From: Mesorhizobium huakuii
GTDB lineage: Bacteria; Pseudomonadota; Alphaproteobacteria; Rhizobiales; Rhizobiaceae
Direction: 5' to 3'
Length of the DNA: 64,000 nt
NCBI RefSeq assembly: GCF_030160235.1
Contig: NZ_BSNY01000053.1
Coordinates: 1-64,000, forward strand
Part shown: positions 48,823-57,953 of the stretch, piece after piece
How the letters are laid out: every line of letters begins with the position of its first letter
Numbering within the stretch: the stretch's first letter is position 1
Made by a program: the position numbers and the translations under genes
Notes under the pieces: model-generated
What the model saw: only the letters and a program-made list of their open reading frames with translations
What the model was told of the DNA's origin: nothing
The model's database searches: none

Positions 48823-49533
48823 TCAAGGCACCGGAGCAAGCAGCGCCGCCAATTTCTCCGGCCCGCCCTGTAGAACGTTCAGGTCCACGTCACCCTCGAT
48901 ACCGTCCACGCGCCCCCGGTTGTGGTACTGCCAATAGACCCAGTCGTGGCGGTCTGGTTCCACCAGCAGCGAGCGAAGCCAGAGCGGGCGGGCGGCGATC
49001 CGCCCGGCATAGGCGGCCTCTGCCTCATCGGTCAGATAGACGATCGCCGTCTTGCCGAACGCCGCCTCGACAGGTCCAAGGAAAGCCTGGAGTTCGGCAT
49101 TCAACTGTTCGGGCGATGGCCGCTGCGGACAGTTGCCGCCGAATTCGACATCGACCACCGGCGGCAGCAAGGGCTGATCGTGCGGCACCGCCGAGATGAA
49201 ATTCTTCGCCTGGTCGGCGCCCGGCCGGCAGAAGGTGAAAAAATGATAGGCGCCAACGGCGATGCCGGCCGCGCGGGCCTCGAGCAGATTGGTGGCAAAG
49301 GCGCGATCGACATGATCGCCCCCTTCGGTCGCCTTGATGATTGCGAAGGCGACATCGTCGGCGGCAACGCGCCGCCAGTCGATCTGGCCTTGATGATGCG
49401 AAACGTCGATGCCTCTGACCGGATATTTGTTACGGTCGGGAGAATAGGTGTGAAAGTAGAAGAAACCGCCGGCCACGGCCATGGCCGCAAAAACCAGGCT
49501 CATCGATCCCCAGAGGATGATCCGGTTCTTCAA
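48823..49533 (-). CDS. GH25 lysozyme (muramidase)
   Basis: 236 residues. A signal or anchor at residues 1-26 precedes the GH25 barrel: VRGIDVSHHQGQIDW starts it, FAIIKATEGG follows, and PVVDVEFGG holds the Asp-x-Glu catalytic pair. The C-terminal YWQYHNRGRVDGIEGDVDLN matches family ends. It cleaves the N-acetylmuramic/N-acetylglucosamine bond in peptidoglycan, here in the periplasm, probably in wall remodelling. It converges on the glycosylase gene. Confidence 0.92.
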   Translation of the reverse strand: MKNRIILWGSMSLVFAAMAVAGGFFYFHTYSPDRNKYPVRGIDVSHHQGQIDWRRVAADDVAFAIIKATEGGDHVDRAFATNLLEARAAGIAVGAYHFFTFCRPGADQAKNFISAVPHDQPLLPPVVDVEFGGNCPQRPSPEQLNAELQAFLGPVEAAFGKTAIVYLTDEAEAAYAGRIAARPLWLRSLLVEPDRHDWVYWQYHNRGRVDGIEGDVDLNVLQGGPEKLAALLAPVP

Positions 49534-49619
49534 AGCGATCCCCTCTGGTATCCGCCGGTTGCGCTTGCCCGAAATTTGGAAGCCAACCTGGCTTTTCGAG
49601 GGCTACCGCCTGATGTCTC

Positions 49620-50099
49620 TCACCCACGCTCCTTCAGGAGCCGGCCCTTCTCACGCGACCAGTCGCGCTGTTTTTCGGTCTCGCGCTTGTCGTGCAATTT
49701 CTTGCCGCGGCCGACGGCGAGCAACAGCTTGGCGCGGCCCTGGTCGTTGAAATAGATCTTCAGCGGCACCAGCGTCATGCCTTCGCGGTCGACGCTCTGC
49801 GACAGCTTGGCCATCTCGCGCTTGTTGAGCAGGAGTTTGCGGCGCCGCCTGGGCTCATGGTTGAAGCGGTTGGCCTGCAGATATTCGGGCAGATAGGAAT
49901 TGATCAGCCAGATCTCGCCGCCTTCGACCGAGGCATAGCTGTCCTGGATATTGGCCTGGCCCTGGCGCAGCGACTTGACCTCGGTGCCGGTCAGCACCAA
50001 GCCGGCCTCGATCGTGTCGAGCACCTCATAGGAAAACCGCGCCTTGCGGTTTTCCGCAACGGTCTTGTTGTTGGGATCGGCTTTTCTGACTTGATTCAT
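49620..50099 (-). CDS. smpB: SsrA-binding protein SmpB
   Basis: 159 residues. [39 protein letters not shown] and the basic C-terminus [19 protein letters not shown] identify SmpB, which delivers tmRNA to stalled ribosomes. The tmRNA gene is not in this window. It follows dapA by 25 bases on the same strand, as in other rhizobia. Confidence 0.97.
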   Translation of the reverse strand: MNQVRKADPNNKTVAENRKARFSYEVLDTIEAGLVLTGTEVKSLRQGQANIQDSYASVEGGEIWLINSYLPEYLQANRFNHEPRRRRKLLLNKREMAKLSQSVDREGMTLVPLKIYFNDQGRAKLLLAVGRGKKLHDKRETEKQRDWSREKGRLLKERG

Positions 50100-50124
50100 G
50101 ATGTGGAGAGGTGGCGCCTCATCC

Positions 50125-51006
50125 TCAATTAATCAAGCCGGCGTGCTTCATGGCCGCATCGATCTTTTCGGCGGTCGACTGTTCGACCGTAACCAGCGGC
50201 GACCGAAGCACGTTCTCGACCTTGCCGAGCTTCGACAGCGCGTATTTGGCACCGGACACGCCGGGCTCGATGAAGATTGCCTTGTGCAGCGGCAAGAGAC
50301 GATCCTGCAATTCCAGCGCCTTGGCGCTGTCGCCGGAAAGCGTCGCCTCCTGGAATTCGGCACACAGCCGCGGCGCGACATTCGATGTCACCGAAATGCA
50401 GCCAACCCCGCCATGGGCGTTGAAGCCGAGCGCCGAGGCGTCCTCGCCGGAAAGCTGGATGAAATCCTTGCCGCAGGTCATGCGCTGCTCGGACACACGC
50501 TCGACCTTGCCGGTCGCGTCCTTGACGCCGACGATGTTCTTGAAGTCGTGCGCCAGCCGGCCCATCGTCTCCGGCATCATGTCGATCACCGAACGTGGCG
50601 GGATGTTGTAGATGATGATCGGCAACTTGGTCGCCCTGGCCACGGCGGCGAAATGCTCGTAGAGGCCGCGCTGCGTCGGCTTGTTGTAATAGGGCGTGAC
50701 GACGAGAGCGGCGTCGGCGCCGGCCTTTTCGGCATATTGAACGAGGCCAACGGCTTCCGCGGTGTTGTTGGAACCGGCGCCGGCGACGACCGGAGCGCGG
50801 CCCTTGGCCACCTCGATGCAGACCTTGACGACATGGCGATGCTCATCGTGCGACAGCGTCGGCGACTCGCCGGTCGTGCCAACCGGAACCAACCCTGTCG
50901 TGCCTTCCCCGAGTTGCCATTCGACAAATGCGCGAAAGGCTTTCTCGTCGAAACGCCCGCTCTGTTCGAACGGTGTCACGAGCGCAGTAAGCGAGCCTCT
51001 CAGCAT
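50125..51006 (-). CDS. dapA: 4-hydroxy-tetrahydrodipicolinate synthase
   Basis: 293 residues. Catalytic Lys162 (GVKDATG) makes the Schiff base with pyruvate; Tyr133 (IIYNIPPR) and Thr44/Thr45 (GTTGES) complete the triad. It condenses pyruvate with aspartate semialdehyde in lysine and diaminopimelate synthesis. The ATG at 51006 has AAGGAG nine bases upstream. The preceding 174 bases carry three tandem hairpin repeats. Confidence 0.96.
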   Translation of the reverse strand: MLRGSLTALVTPFEQSGRFDEKAFRAFVEWQLGEGTTGLVPVGTTGESPTLSHDEHRHVVKVCIEVAKGRAPVVAGAGSNNTAEAVGLVQYAEKAGADAALVVTPYYNKPTQRGLYEHFAAVARATKLPIIIYNIPPRSVIDMMPETMGRLAHDFKNIVGVKDATGKVERVSEQRMTCGKDFIQLSGEDASALGFNAHGGVGCISVTSNVAPRLCAEFQEATLSGDSAKALELQDRLLPLHKAIFIEPGVSGAKYALSKLGKVENVLRSPLVTVEQSTAEKIDAAMKHAGLIN

Positions 51007-51030
51007 GTCGTCCAACTCCTTGGGACTTGT

Positions 51031-51204
51031 TTGTTTATGCACGCCGTTGTCCCAAAACCGGTATCCACTTTTGGGCGACATGCATCTTTTGGTTTATGCA
51101 TGTCTTTGTCCCAAAACCGGTATCCACTTTTGGGCGACATGCATCTTTTGGTTTATGCATGTCTTTGTCCCAAAACCGGTATCCACTTTTGGGCGACATG
51201 CATC
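51031..51204. repeat. Three tandem 59-bp hairpin repeats upstream of dapA
   Basis: The unit includes TTTATGCATGTCTTTG, CCCAAAACCGGTATCCACTT and TTGGGCGACATGCATC; CCC starts at 51051, 51110 and 51169, a period of exactly 59. Copies 2 and 3 are identical over the core and copy 1 differs only at its left end. Each copy holds a stem CCCAAAA/TTTTGGG and ATGCAT palindromes. It resembles the single CCCGAAAA repeats at 14580 and 44440. It lies 25 bases upstream of dapA in the region shared with the lytic transglycosylase gene. Confidence 0.9.
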
Positions 51205-51426
51205 GGTGTCTTGTCGATCAGTTTGTCGTGCGCGCCTTCTAACCGAAAGCGAAGCGGCGCACCATAGTCTCGACATGGTTGCGCGGCAAGCATTGCCATG
51301 GTGCCAGCAAGCGCAATTCGAACGGCCTCGATAACTCTTTGTTTACGAGCCCTTCACGACCTAAGTTTAGGCTTCGAGGCATCTTCGCCTGCTGGTATGA
51401 TGCTGAACCAAGGAAGACACGAGACC

Positions 51427-53457
51427 ATGCCGACCCGTCGGCCCCACCTCTTCGCGCTGCTTGGCGCCATCGCCGCGCTGATGCCAGGCGTGGCGATCAG
51501 CGGCAGCGTGGACGCGCGGGTCACCTCGGCGATCCCGATGCCGAGCCCGCAGGACAGTGCGCAGCAGGCGCCCTCGCCCAACGTCGCGCTTTTGAAAACC
51601 GGGCTCGACGCATTGGCCGCCGGCGATATTCCCAGGGCTCGTGGTGTGCGCGATGCGCTTCCCGCTCAATCGCTCGACCAGCACATACTGGCCTGGGCGA
51701 TCGCACTTTACGGTGGCGACAAGGTTCCGAGCGGCGACATCGCCGCCGCCGCGAAGATGCTTCCCAATTGGCCGGGCACCATTGCCTTGCGCAAGAACAG
51801 CGAGCGGGCGCTCTATCGAGAAAACCCCGCCCCCGACATCGTCATCGCGGCGTTCGATGGCAGCCAGCCGCAGACATTCGAAGGCGTCATGGTTCTCGCC
51901 CGCGCCTATGTGGCGACGGGCAATGTCAAGGCCGCACGCTCGGTGCTGTCGCCGTTCTGGCGCACCGCGATCCTTGAAGCCAAGGACGAGACGGCGCTGA
52001 TAAAGGAATTCGGCGGTCTGATCCCCGCCGCCGACCACCGTTTTCGCATGGACCGCATGTTCTATGCCGACCGGGTGAATTCCGCACTGCGCATTGCCGG
52101 CCTTGCCGGCGCCCAGCAGTTTGCCGAGGCCTGGGCCGCGGCCGGCAGAGGGGACAAGAATGCGTTGAAACTGCTGAAGGCCGTCCCGGCATCCCAACGT
52201 TCTGCCGGCTATTTCTTCGCGCAGGCCGAATATCTGCGCAAGCAGGAGGATTTTGCCGGCGCTGCCGCCGTCGTGATGAAGGCGCCGACGGACCGCGAGG
52301 CTCTGGTCGATCCGGACGCCTGGTGGGTCGAGCGCCGGGTGCTGTCGCGCGAACTGGTCGACCAGGGCGACATGAAGACGGCGTACAAGATCGTCGCCAC
52401 GCATGCAGCCGAAAGTGCCGCCAATGCAGCCGAGGCCGAGTTCCATGCCGGCTGGTATGCGTTGCGCGGTCTCAACGACCCCAAGCTCGCCGCAACGCAT
52501 TTTTCGCGCATCGCCGACCTCGCGCAGGGACCGATGACCCTTTCGCGTGCCTATTACTGGCTCGGCCGTGCCGCGGAAGTCGGCGGCCCGGGCAATGCCA
52601 AGGACTATTTTGGCCGCGCCGCCACTTACGGCACGACCTTTTACGGCCAGCTTGCCGCCGAACGGGTCGGCCGGCAGGCGCTCAACATCGTCTATCCCAC
52701 GCCAAGTGCCGCCGACCGGCAGAATTTTGCCGGCCGTGAGGCTGTCAGCGCGATCAAGCGGCTGCAGGAGGCAGGCTATGACCGCTATGCCGAGACACTC
52801 TATCGCGACCTTGCCGGCCAGATGACCAGCCCGGGCGAACTGGCGCTGCTCGCAGTCCTTGCCGAAAAGCAGGGCAACCATTTCATGGCGCTGAAGGTCG
52901 GCAAGATCGCCGGCGCGCGTGGCATCGATGTCGGCGCGCTGTCACACCCGCTCGGCGTCATCCCTGAATCGGCCAATATTTCCGGCTCGGGCAAGGCGCT
53001 GGCCTATGCGATTGCCCGTCAGGAGAGCGAATTCAACATCGGCGCCGTATCCAGCGCCGGCGCGCGCGGGCTGCTGCAGCTGATGCCGGGAACCGCCAAG
53101 CAACTGGCGAAGAGGGCCGGATTGCAGTTTTCGCAGGCGCGGCTGACCACCGACGCCGGCTACAATGCGACACTCGGTTCGGCCTTCCTCGGCGAGCAGC
53201 TCGATCGCTTCAACGGCTCCTATGTGCTGACCTTTGCCGGCTACAATGCCGGGCCCAATCGGGCCAGCCAGTGGGTGACGAAATACGGCGACCCGCGCGG
53301 CAAGGACATCGATGCGGTGGTGGACTGGATCGAGCGGATTCCTTACACGGAAACAAGAAGTTACGTGCAGCGCGTGATGGAGAATTACGAAGTCTACAAG
53401 ATGCGGATTTCCGGCAAATACGACATCGTCGGCGACCTGGTGAACGGGCGCGGTTGA
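51427..53457 (+). CDS. slt: Soluble lytic murein transglycosylase
   Basis: 676 residues from ATG 51427, following AAGGAAG. A signal peptide covers residues 1-27 (LFALLGAIAALMPGVAISG). A long superhelical alpha domain (about 55-480) is followed by the GH23 transglycosylase domain at about 520-660 with IARQESEFNIGAVSSAGARG (catalytic Glu), GLLQLMPGTAK and FAGYNAGPNR. It cuts peptidoglycan to 1,6-anhydromuropeptides in the periplasm. The gene is divergent from dapA; both are cell-wall genes. Confidence 0.93.
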   Translation: MPTRRPHLFALLGAIAALMPGVAISGSVDARVTSAIPMPSPQDSAQQAPSPNVALLKTGLDALAAGDIPRARGVRDALPAQSLDQHILAWAIALYGGDKVPSGDIAAAAKMLPNWPGTIALRKNSERALYRENPAPDIVIAAFDGSQPQTFEGVMVLARAYVATGNVKAARSVLSPFWRTAILEAKDETALIKEFGGLIPAADHRFRMDRMFYADRVNSALRIAGLAGAQQFAEAWAAAGRGDKNALKLLKAVPASQRSAGYFFAQAEYLRKQEDFAGAAAVVMKAPTDREALVDPDAWWVERRVLSRELVDQGDMKTAYKIVATHAAESAANAAEAEFHAGWYALRGLNDPKLAATHFSRIADLAQGPMTLSRAYYWLGRAAEVGGPGNAKDYFGRAATYGTTFYGQLAAERVGRQALNIVYPTPSAADRQNFAGREAVSAIKRLQEAGYDRYAETLYRDLAGQMTSPGELALLAVLAEKQGNHFMALKVGKIAGARGIDVGALSHPLGVIPESANISGSGKALAYAIARQESEFNIGAVSSAGARGLLQLMPGTAKQLAKRAGLQFSQARLTTDAGYNATLGSAFLGEQLDRFNGSYVLTFAGYNAGPNRASQWVTKYGDPRGKDIDAVVDWIERIPYTETRSYVQRVMENYEVYKMRISGKYDIVGDLVNGRG

Positions 53458-53465
53458 GGTCCTCC

Positions 53466-53645
53466 TTCCCTTCTCCCCTTGCGGGAGAAGGTGTCGCCCA
53501 AGGCGACGGATGAAGGGGCCAGGGAACGCCAACGCCTCACTCCGTCACGCTCCCCTCATCCGTCTCGGCGCTGCGCGCCGACCCATCGCCCTGGGCGAAT
53601 CACACGCCTCGCCCGCCCTTTGCCCCCCACAAGGGGAGAAGGGAA
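53466..53645. mobile_element. MITE-like 180-bp element with 16-bp terminal inverted repeats
   Basis: TTCCCTTCTCCCCTTG (53466-53481) and its exact reverse complement CAAGGGGAGAAGGGAA (53630-53645) bound a 180-bp GC-rich stretch without coding. Internal short palindromes include CCCTTCTCC... and CGGCGCTGCGCGCCG. It lies between the slt stop and the next gene. Such elements are abundant in rhizobial spacers. Whether it ever moved as a unit cannot be told from one copy. Confidence 0.6.
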
Positions 53646-53715
53646 TGCCTTCATTTGACGCTCCTCGCCCTCGCCTGTAGCAGTCAGGGAAGCAGTGGGA
53701 AGGAACCGTGTCCAG

Positions 53716-54636
53716 ATGTCGAACACCGAAGGCTTTTGCGACTTCTTCTACGCCGCGCCAGATGGGCTGAGACTGCATGCGCGCGTCTATGGCGAGGCGA
53801 AGTCCGGACACTGGCCTGTGGTCTGCCTGCCTGGCCTGACCCGCAACGCACGGGACTTTCATGAGCTGGCGCTTTATCTTTCGACGCGATCCCCGGCGGC
53901 GCGCAAAGTGGTTGCCTTCGACTATCGCGGGCGTGGGCAGTCGGCCCACGATCCCGATGTCAGCCACTACAATGTCGGCGTCGAGGCTGGCGACATCCTT
54001 GCCGGGCTGGCCGCACTCGGCATAGAGGAGGCCGCTTTCATCGGCACCTCGCGCGGCGGGCTGATCATCCATGTGCTTGGCGCGCTGCGGGCGGCCGTGC
54101 TGAAAGCCATTGTTCTCAACGACATCGGCCCGGTGATCGAGCCGGCCGGCCTTGCCCATATCCAGTCCTATCTCGAACGCGCGCCGAAGCCGAAAACTTT
54201 CGCCCAGGCGGCGGATGCCCAACGCAGCGTGCACGCCAAGGATTTTCCCACACTCACCGACGCCGACTGGACGCGCATGGTGGGGGCGCTCTATCGCGAG
54301 ACGGATCAGGGGCTGTTGCCGGATTTTGATCCGAGACTGGTCGATACCGTCGCCAATCTCGACCTGTCGCAGCCATTGCCGGCGTTGTGGCCGCAGTTCG
54401 AGGCGTTGGCGGCTATTCCCCTGCTCGCCGTGCGTGGCGCCAATTCCAGGCTGTTGTCGCCTGGAACTCTGGAGCAGATGCGCCAGCGCCATCCGATGAT
54501 GGAAATGATCACCGTCGAGAGCCAGGGCCATGCCCCTTTCCTCGAAACCGGCAGCTTGCCCGACTCAATTGGCGTATTTCTCGACAGCGCAGAACAGCAG
54601 AGCCGTTCAGAGCACCCTTCGGGAAGGTTCAAATAG
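53716..54636 (+). CDS. Alpha/beta hydrolase
   Basis: 306 residues from ATG 53716. VVCLPGLTRNARDF is the oxyanion region, FDYRGRGQSAHD follows, and GTSRGGLI has the nucleophile serine. The late VESQGHAPFLET supplies the histidine. The shape and length fit ester or haloalkane-type hydrolases acting on small esters or lactones, but no substrate is evident. The ribosome site GGAAGG is about 11 bases upstream. Confidence 0.88.
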   Translation: MSNTEGFCDFFYAAPDGLRLHARVYGEAKSGHWPVVCLPGLTRNARDFHELALYLSTRSPAARKVVAFDYRGRGQSAHDPDVSHYNVGVEAGDILAGLAALGIEEAAFIGTSRGGLIIHVLGALRAAVLKAIVLNDIGPVIEPAGLAHIQSYLERAPKPKTFAQAADAQRSVHAKDFPTLTDADWTRMVGALYRETDQGLLPDFDPRLVDTVANLDLSQPLPALWPQFEALAAIPLLAVRGANSRLLSPGTLEQMRQRHPMMEMITVESQGHAPFLETGSLPDSIGVFLDSAEQQSRSEHPSGRFK

Positions 54637-54936
54637 GCCTGACTTCATGAACCGATTGGCTTTTCGTCCGCTTCTCACCTTCCCGTACGGAGCCGAGGAG
54701 AAAACAGCGGGCCTTTGCATCGCTGACAATTGGCCAATCATCGATGAAAGCTCTGCTTATATGCCGAGCCGAAGACGGGGACTGGCCGCAACTTTCTCAA
54801 CCCGTCCTGCAACGCCGGCGATTGCGAGACCAGCGATCATAGCGCCCTCTCCCCATCACTAGTACGGGGAGAGGATGTCGTCAGGCAGGCGAGCGGCAGT
54901 GCCGACTCGCGCGGCCAATTGGCAAGCTGCCCCGAG
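54637..54936. other. Intergenic repeat-rich spacer
   Basis: 300 bases between two convergent genes. CTCTCCCC (54847-54854) and GGGGAGAG (54866-54873) form a strong 8-bp stem, the same style as other rhizobial spacer hairpins, and may terminate either gene. Nothing else is recognised. Confidence 0.55.
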
Positions 54937-56004
54937 CTAATTTGCCTTAGAGCCTTTACCGGGGGCCTTTGCCGCTTCGCTCTTCGATTTGCGCGCCGGC
55001 TTCGAGGCCGAAGGTGTGGTCAGCGGCGATGAAAATACGGAGCTTTCAACGCTGTTGGCCGCCCCAGAACTCCGAGGTGTCTCGAGCACGGTGACACAGC
55101 CGTCGAGATCATTGGTGGCAAGATGCGCGTAGCGCATGGTCATCGACAAGGTCTGATGGCCGAGCCACATTTGCACGCGCCTGATGTCGATTCCGCCCTG
55201 GACAAGACGCGAAGCACAGGTGTGGCGCAATATGTGCGGTACCACCTGATCGTCTGCTCCAAGACCGACTTCAGCCTTCGCATCGTTCCAGATCGCACGA
55301 TATTGCGCCTGGCTGAGCTTGGTGAACGGACCTTTGGGCCGGCGGCCTTCGGTCGGAGGCAGCTTGATGACCTCCTTGACCCGTTCGGTCATCGGAATGG
55401 TGCGACTGCGGCCGGATTTGGTGATCCAGAAGGAGACGCGATGTTCCTGGATATCGTTCCAGATCAACCCGAGGGCTTCGCCGAGACGGCAGCCGCTATC
55501 GACCAGGAAGACGGAAAGCCTGTAGGCATCCTCGCTGCGGCTCCTGATGGCGGCGAACAGCCTTGCCTCTTCGTCCCTCTCGAGGAAGCGAATCCGTCCC
55601 GCCCGCTCCTTCTGGCGGCGAAACTCGGGCAGGCTGTGGATATCTCCCATCTTGTAAGCCTTGCGCAGCAGTTTGCTGAGGGCAGCCATCTTTCGATTGA
55701 TGGTTGCGTTGCTGTTGCCGCGCTGGCGCAAGGTGCCGATAAGGTTATCAAGGGTAGTTTGGTCAAAGGCGCTGAAACGCTCCCCAAGGAGAATCTCGTC
55801 TATCTCGCCGATGAACGAGCTGACATTGTATTTATGCCGCCCATCATCCCACAATATATCCCGATATGCTGAAAAAAGATCTCCAACCCGATATGACTTT
55901 ACTTCTCTTATCTTGTTATAAGTGTATTTTATCTTTGAATTCTGAGAAGAAAACATCGAAAACGGATCTGAGGGACTACCCTCTTGAATCGCTTCGTTGG
56001 TCAT
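54937..56004 (-). CDS. Tyrosine recombinase (phage-integrase family)
   Basis: 355 residues. The catalytic set is complete in order: Arg in DSGCRLGEALGL, Lys in the WITKSGRSRTIP strand, HILRHTCASRLVQGG (His-x-x-Arg), the LGHQTLSMTMRYAHL histidine and the nucleophile Tyr. An N-terminal SAM-like core-binding domain and an unusual N-terminus (residues 1-45) are less conserved. Its 5' part is notably AT-rich compared with neighbours. No excisionase, cargo or matching attachment repeat is seen. It may be a relic of an integrated element or a host XerC-like protein of unknown site. Confidence 0.88.
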   Translation of the reverse strand: MTNEAIQEGSPSDPFSMFSSQNSKIKYTYNKIREVKSYRVGDLFSAYRDILWDDGRHKYNVSSFIGEIDEILLGERFSAFDQTTLDNLIGTLRQRGNSNATINRKMAALSKLLRKAYKMGDIHSLPEFRRQKERAGRIRFLERDEEARLFAAIRSRSEDAYRLSVFLVDSGCRLGEALGLIWNDIQEHRVSFWITKSGRSRTIPMTERVKEVIKLPPTEGRRPKGPFTKLSQAQYRAIWNDAKAEVGLGADDQVVPHILRHTCASRLVQGGIDIRRVQMWLGHQTLSMTMRYAHLATNDLDGCVTVLETPRSSGAANSVESSVFSSPLTTPSASKPARKSKSEAAKAPGKGSKAN

Positions 56005-56183
56005 AATCCGTCACGCCCCCCGAGTGAATAGGTCAGCCCTATCCGCTGGAAAGCGTCCTTTCAAGAGATTAAATCACGCGATTGTGATCTCATCCACCTT
56101 TCGGCGGATCCCACGAAACCACTCCGCGGACTTGTTCAGCTACCGATTCCCCCTGTTCCTTCGTTTGCGTTGACCCAGCCACG

Positions 56184-56220
56184 AAACAAAAACAGCCCGG
56201 GCGTTTGTGCGCCCGGGCTG
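56184..56220 (-). terminator. Rho-independent terminator of porin 2
   Basis: CAGCCCGGGCG (56193-56203) and CGCCCGGGCTG (56210-56220) form an 11-bp stem; on the minus strand it is followed by TTTTTGTTT (56184-56192). It starts 26 bases after the porin 2 stop. Confidence 0.92.
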
Positions 56221-56245
56221 GATTTCACCTGTAAGGAACCAGCCC

Positions 56246-57391
56246 TTAGAAGGAGCGCTGGAAGCGGAGGATACCGCCGACACCGTCATCCTTGACAGCG
56301 CGGAAGTCGCCTGACGCCTTGTTGAAATAGTCGACTTCGGCCGTGACCGTGAAGCCCGGGACGATGTCGTAAGCGATGTTAGCCGCGAGACCGAAGGTCT
56401 TGCCGTCGTCATACGACGCCTGGACGTTGAACGAGGTCTTCTCGTTGAACTTGTAGGTGCCACCGCCCCAAACAGCCCAGCTTCCGTCCCAGTTCTTGTA
56501 GTAGTTGTGACCGGAATTCGGGTCGCCGACGTCAGACTTGTTGCCATAGCCAGCCATGACCCACAGCGCCAGCGCGCTGGTCGCATTGACGTCCAAACGA
56601 ACCTTGCCCGAGACAGCTTCATAGTTGCTGTCGTACGCAACGACGCCGGAAATGCCACCCCAGCCCTGCGTCCACTTCACGCCACCGACGACATGCGGAA
56701 CATAGCTGTCGATCGTGTAGGCGCCATCACCCTCTTCGAGCGAGACCACGGCCGAGAAGCCATTGCCAGCGTCGAAATAGTACTGGATGACATTGGTGTC
56801 GAAGCGGCCGTAGGGAACGAGCGTATCGTCGATCACATTGCCGGCGTAGCCGGTGAACGTGTTGAAGGCCGATTCGTCCTTACCGACGCGCAGGCCACCG
56901 AGCTGGATCCAGGCGAAATTCAGCGAGATACCGCTGTTACGGGCCTGCCAGTTGGCGGCGTCCGCGTTGTACGTCGGGCTGGTCGGATCCGTATCCTGGT
57001 TCGCATAGTCGCCCGAGCTGTTGCCGAAATTGAAGCGGGTCTCGGTGTAAGTCTTCAAGGTGCCGAGCTCGGTTTCCTGGCCGGTCCAGGTTTTCAGCGT
57101 GAAGCGGGCCTGCTTCCAGTAGGTGTCGTTGGTGCCGCCAACATCGAGATGATCCGGAACGTTCTGCACGCCTTCGCGATCACCCACGCCGATGTCGTAA
57201 CGGACATAGCCGCCGATGCGCAGGCAGGTTTCGGTGCCGGGGATGTAGAAGTAGCCAGCGCCGTAGACGTCGCAGATCTTGACGTATTCAGCGGGTTCCG
57301 GCTCGGCGACGACGACGGCGTCGGCGGCGCGCGCACCGGAAACTGCGATCAGGGCCGCAGCGGAGCCGAGAAGAAGGCTCTTGATGTTCAT
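56246..57391 (-). CDS. Porin, Porin_2 family (porin 2)
   Basis: 381 residues. Signal peptide, mature start EYVKICDVYGAGYFYIPGTE, TLKTWTGQETELGTLKTYTE and C-terminal ILRFQRSF as in the other two. Extra loop residues (about 125-155, including NQDTDPTSPTYNADAANW) are unique and probably surface-exposed. The first 214 bases match porin 3 almost exactly in inverted orientation. The ATG at 57391 is preceded by GGAGGTCAGAAA. It forms a trimeric outer-membrane channel. The leader resembles that of porin 1. Confidence 0.95.
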   Translation of the reverse strand: MNIKSLLLGSAAALIAVSGARAADAVVVAEPEPAEYVKICDVYGAGYFYIPGTETCLRIGGYVRYDIGVGDREGVQNVPDHLDVGGTNDTYWKQARFTLKTWTGQETELGTLKTYTETRFNFGNSSGDYANQDTDPTSPTYNADAANWQARNSGISLNFAWIQLGGLRVGKDESAFNTFTGYAGNVIDDTLVPYGRFDTNVIQYYFDAGNGFSAVVSLEEGDGAYTIDSYVPHVVGGVKWTQGWGGISGVVAYDSNYEAVSGKVRLDVNATSALALWVMAGYGNKSDVGDPNSGHNYYKNWDGSWAVWGGGTYKFNEKTSFNVQASYDDGKTFGLAANIAYDIVPGFTVTAEVDYFNKASGDFRAVKDDGVGGILRFQRSF

Positions 57392-57408
57392 TTTCTGACC
57401 TCCAGTCA
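57179..57408. repeat. Inverted repeat arm A (porin 2 start and leader)
   Basis: This 230-base arm covers the 17-base leader TGACTGGAGGTCAGAAA and the first 213 coding bases of porin 2. It is the reverse complement of 58232-58461 (arm B) with 3 differences by my base-by-base reading. The arms are separated by about 820 bases containing tRNA-Ser. Confidence 0.85.
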
Positions 57409-57862
57409 AAAGTTAAAAAACGGGTCTGGGTATTCTTTGCTGAAGGACAGCGTTCCCTGCCCCATCCCCACTACCGAAAAAGATGCGCACCGCGCCGCTC
57501 CTTCGAAATCGACATTACCCATGAGGCGGCGGCGTTCAACAACGATCGTACCGGCGAAAGGGGTGTTGGGCTGCTATCCCCCAGCGTTGTTGCACAAATG
57601 ACACGATTTGGCCTCACTCAGAAAGCTCTCGTTAACCATTCGGCCGCTCCAAGCGCTTGTTTCCGGCCGAATCCGGCAACCGGCAGACGGAATCAAGGCG
57701 AGGCTGCGAGTCATTAGCCAGGGATTTGCCGCAGAACCGCCCCACGCGGGAAAGGCGCGGTTCGGTGCGCCTGTCATTTTTCCATATAATGACTTCTTTT
57801 TCCGAGATAATGGCTGGGGCTTGTTGATTGTGCCGGCGCTTTTCTTTATCCAGCGGCGCAAC
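57392..57862. other. Porin 2 leader and spacer before tRNA-Ser
   Basis: About 471 bases. The first 200 resemble the leader of porin 1 (GAAAAAG.TGCGCACCGCG motif and GTTGCACAAATGACAC at 57589-57604), so the promoter of porin 2 probably lies beyond. The remainder, including an AT-rich TTTTTCCATATAATGACTTC near 57777, is likely the tRNA promoter region. No gene seen. Confidence 0.55.
57589..57604 (-). promoter_or_regulatory. Motif shared with porin 1 upstream region (copy B)
   Basis: Plus-strand GTTGCACAAATGACAC, one base different from 36541-36556, 198 bases upstream of porin 2. Confidence 0.5.
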
Positions 57863-57953
57863 GGAGAGGTGGCCGAGTGGTCGAAGGCGCTCCCCTGCTA
57901 AGGGAGTAGAGGTCAAAAGCTTCTCGTGGGTTCGAATCCCATCCTCTCCGCCA
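57863..57953 (+). tRNA. tRNA-Ser (anticodon GCU)
   Basis: The 7-bp acceptor stem GGAGAGG (57863-57869) pairs with CCTCTCC (57943-57949). The anticodon loop CTGCTAA between CTCCC and GGGAG gives anticodon GCU, which reads AGC and AGU serine codons. A long variable arm (TAGAGGTCAAAAGCTTCTC) is typical of serine tRNAs, TTCGAATCC is the T loop and CCA is encoded (57951-57953). The gene sits between the two divergent porins. Confidence 0.97.

Noticed and set aside
51031-51204. Possible CRISPR array
   Set aside because: Only three units, the whole 59 bases repeat with no variable spacers, and no cas genes are present.
51031-51267. Overlapping frames with repeated peptides (such as [14 protein letters not shown]) over the dapA upstream region
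   Set aside because: They come from the 59-bp DNA repeat read in different frames; no gene features support them.
54937-57953. An integrated island ending at tRNA-Ser
   Set aside because: No repeat of the tRNA 3' end was found on the far side, and the genes between are a porin and spacer, not typical cargo.
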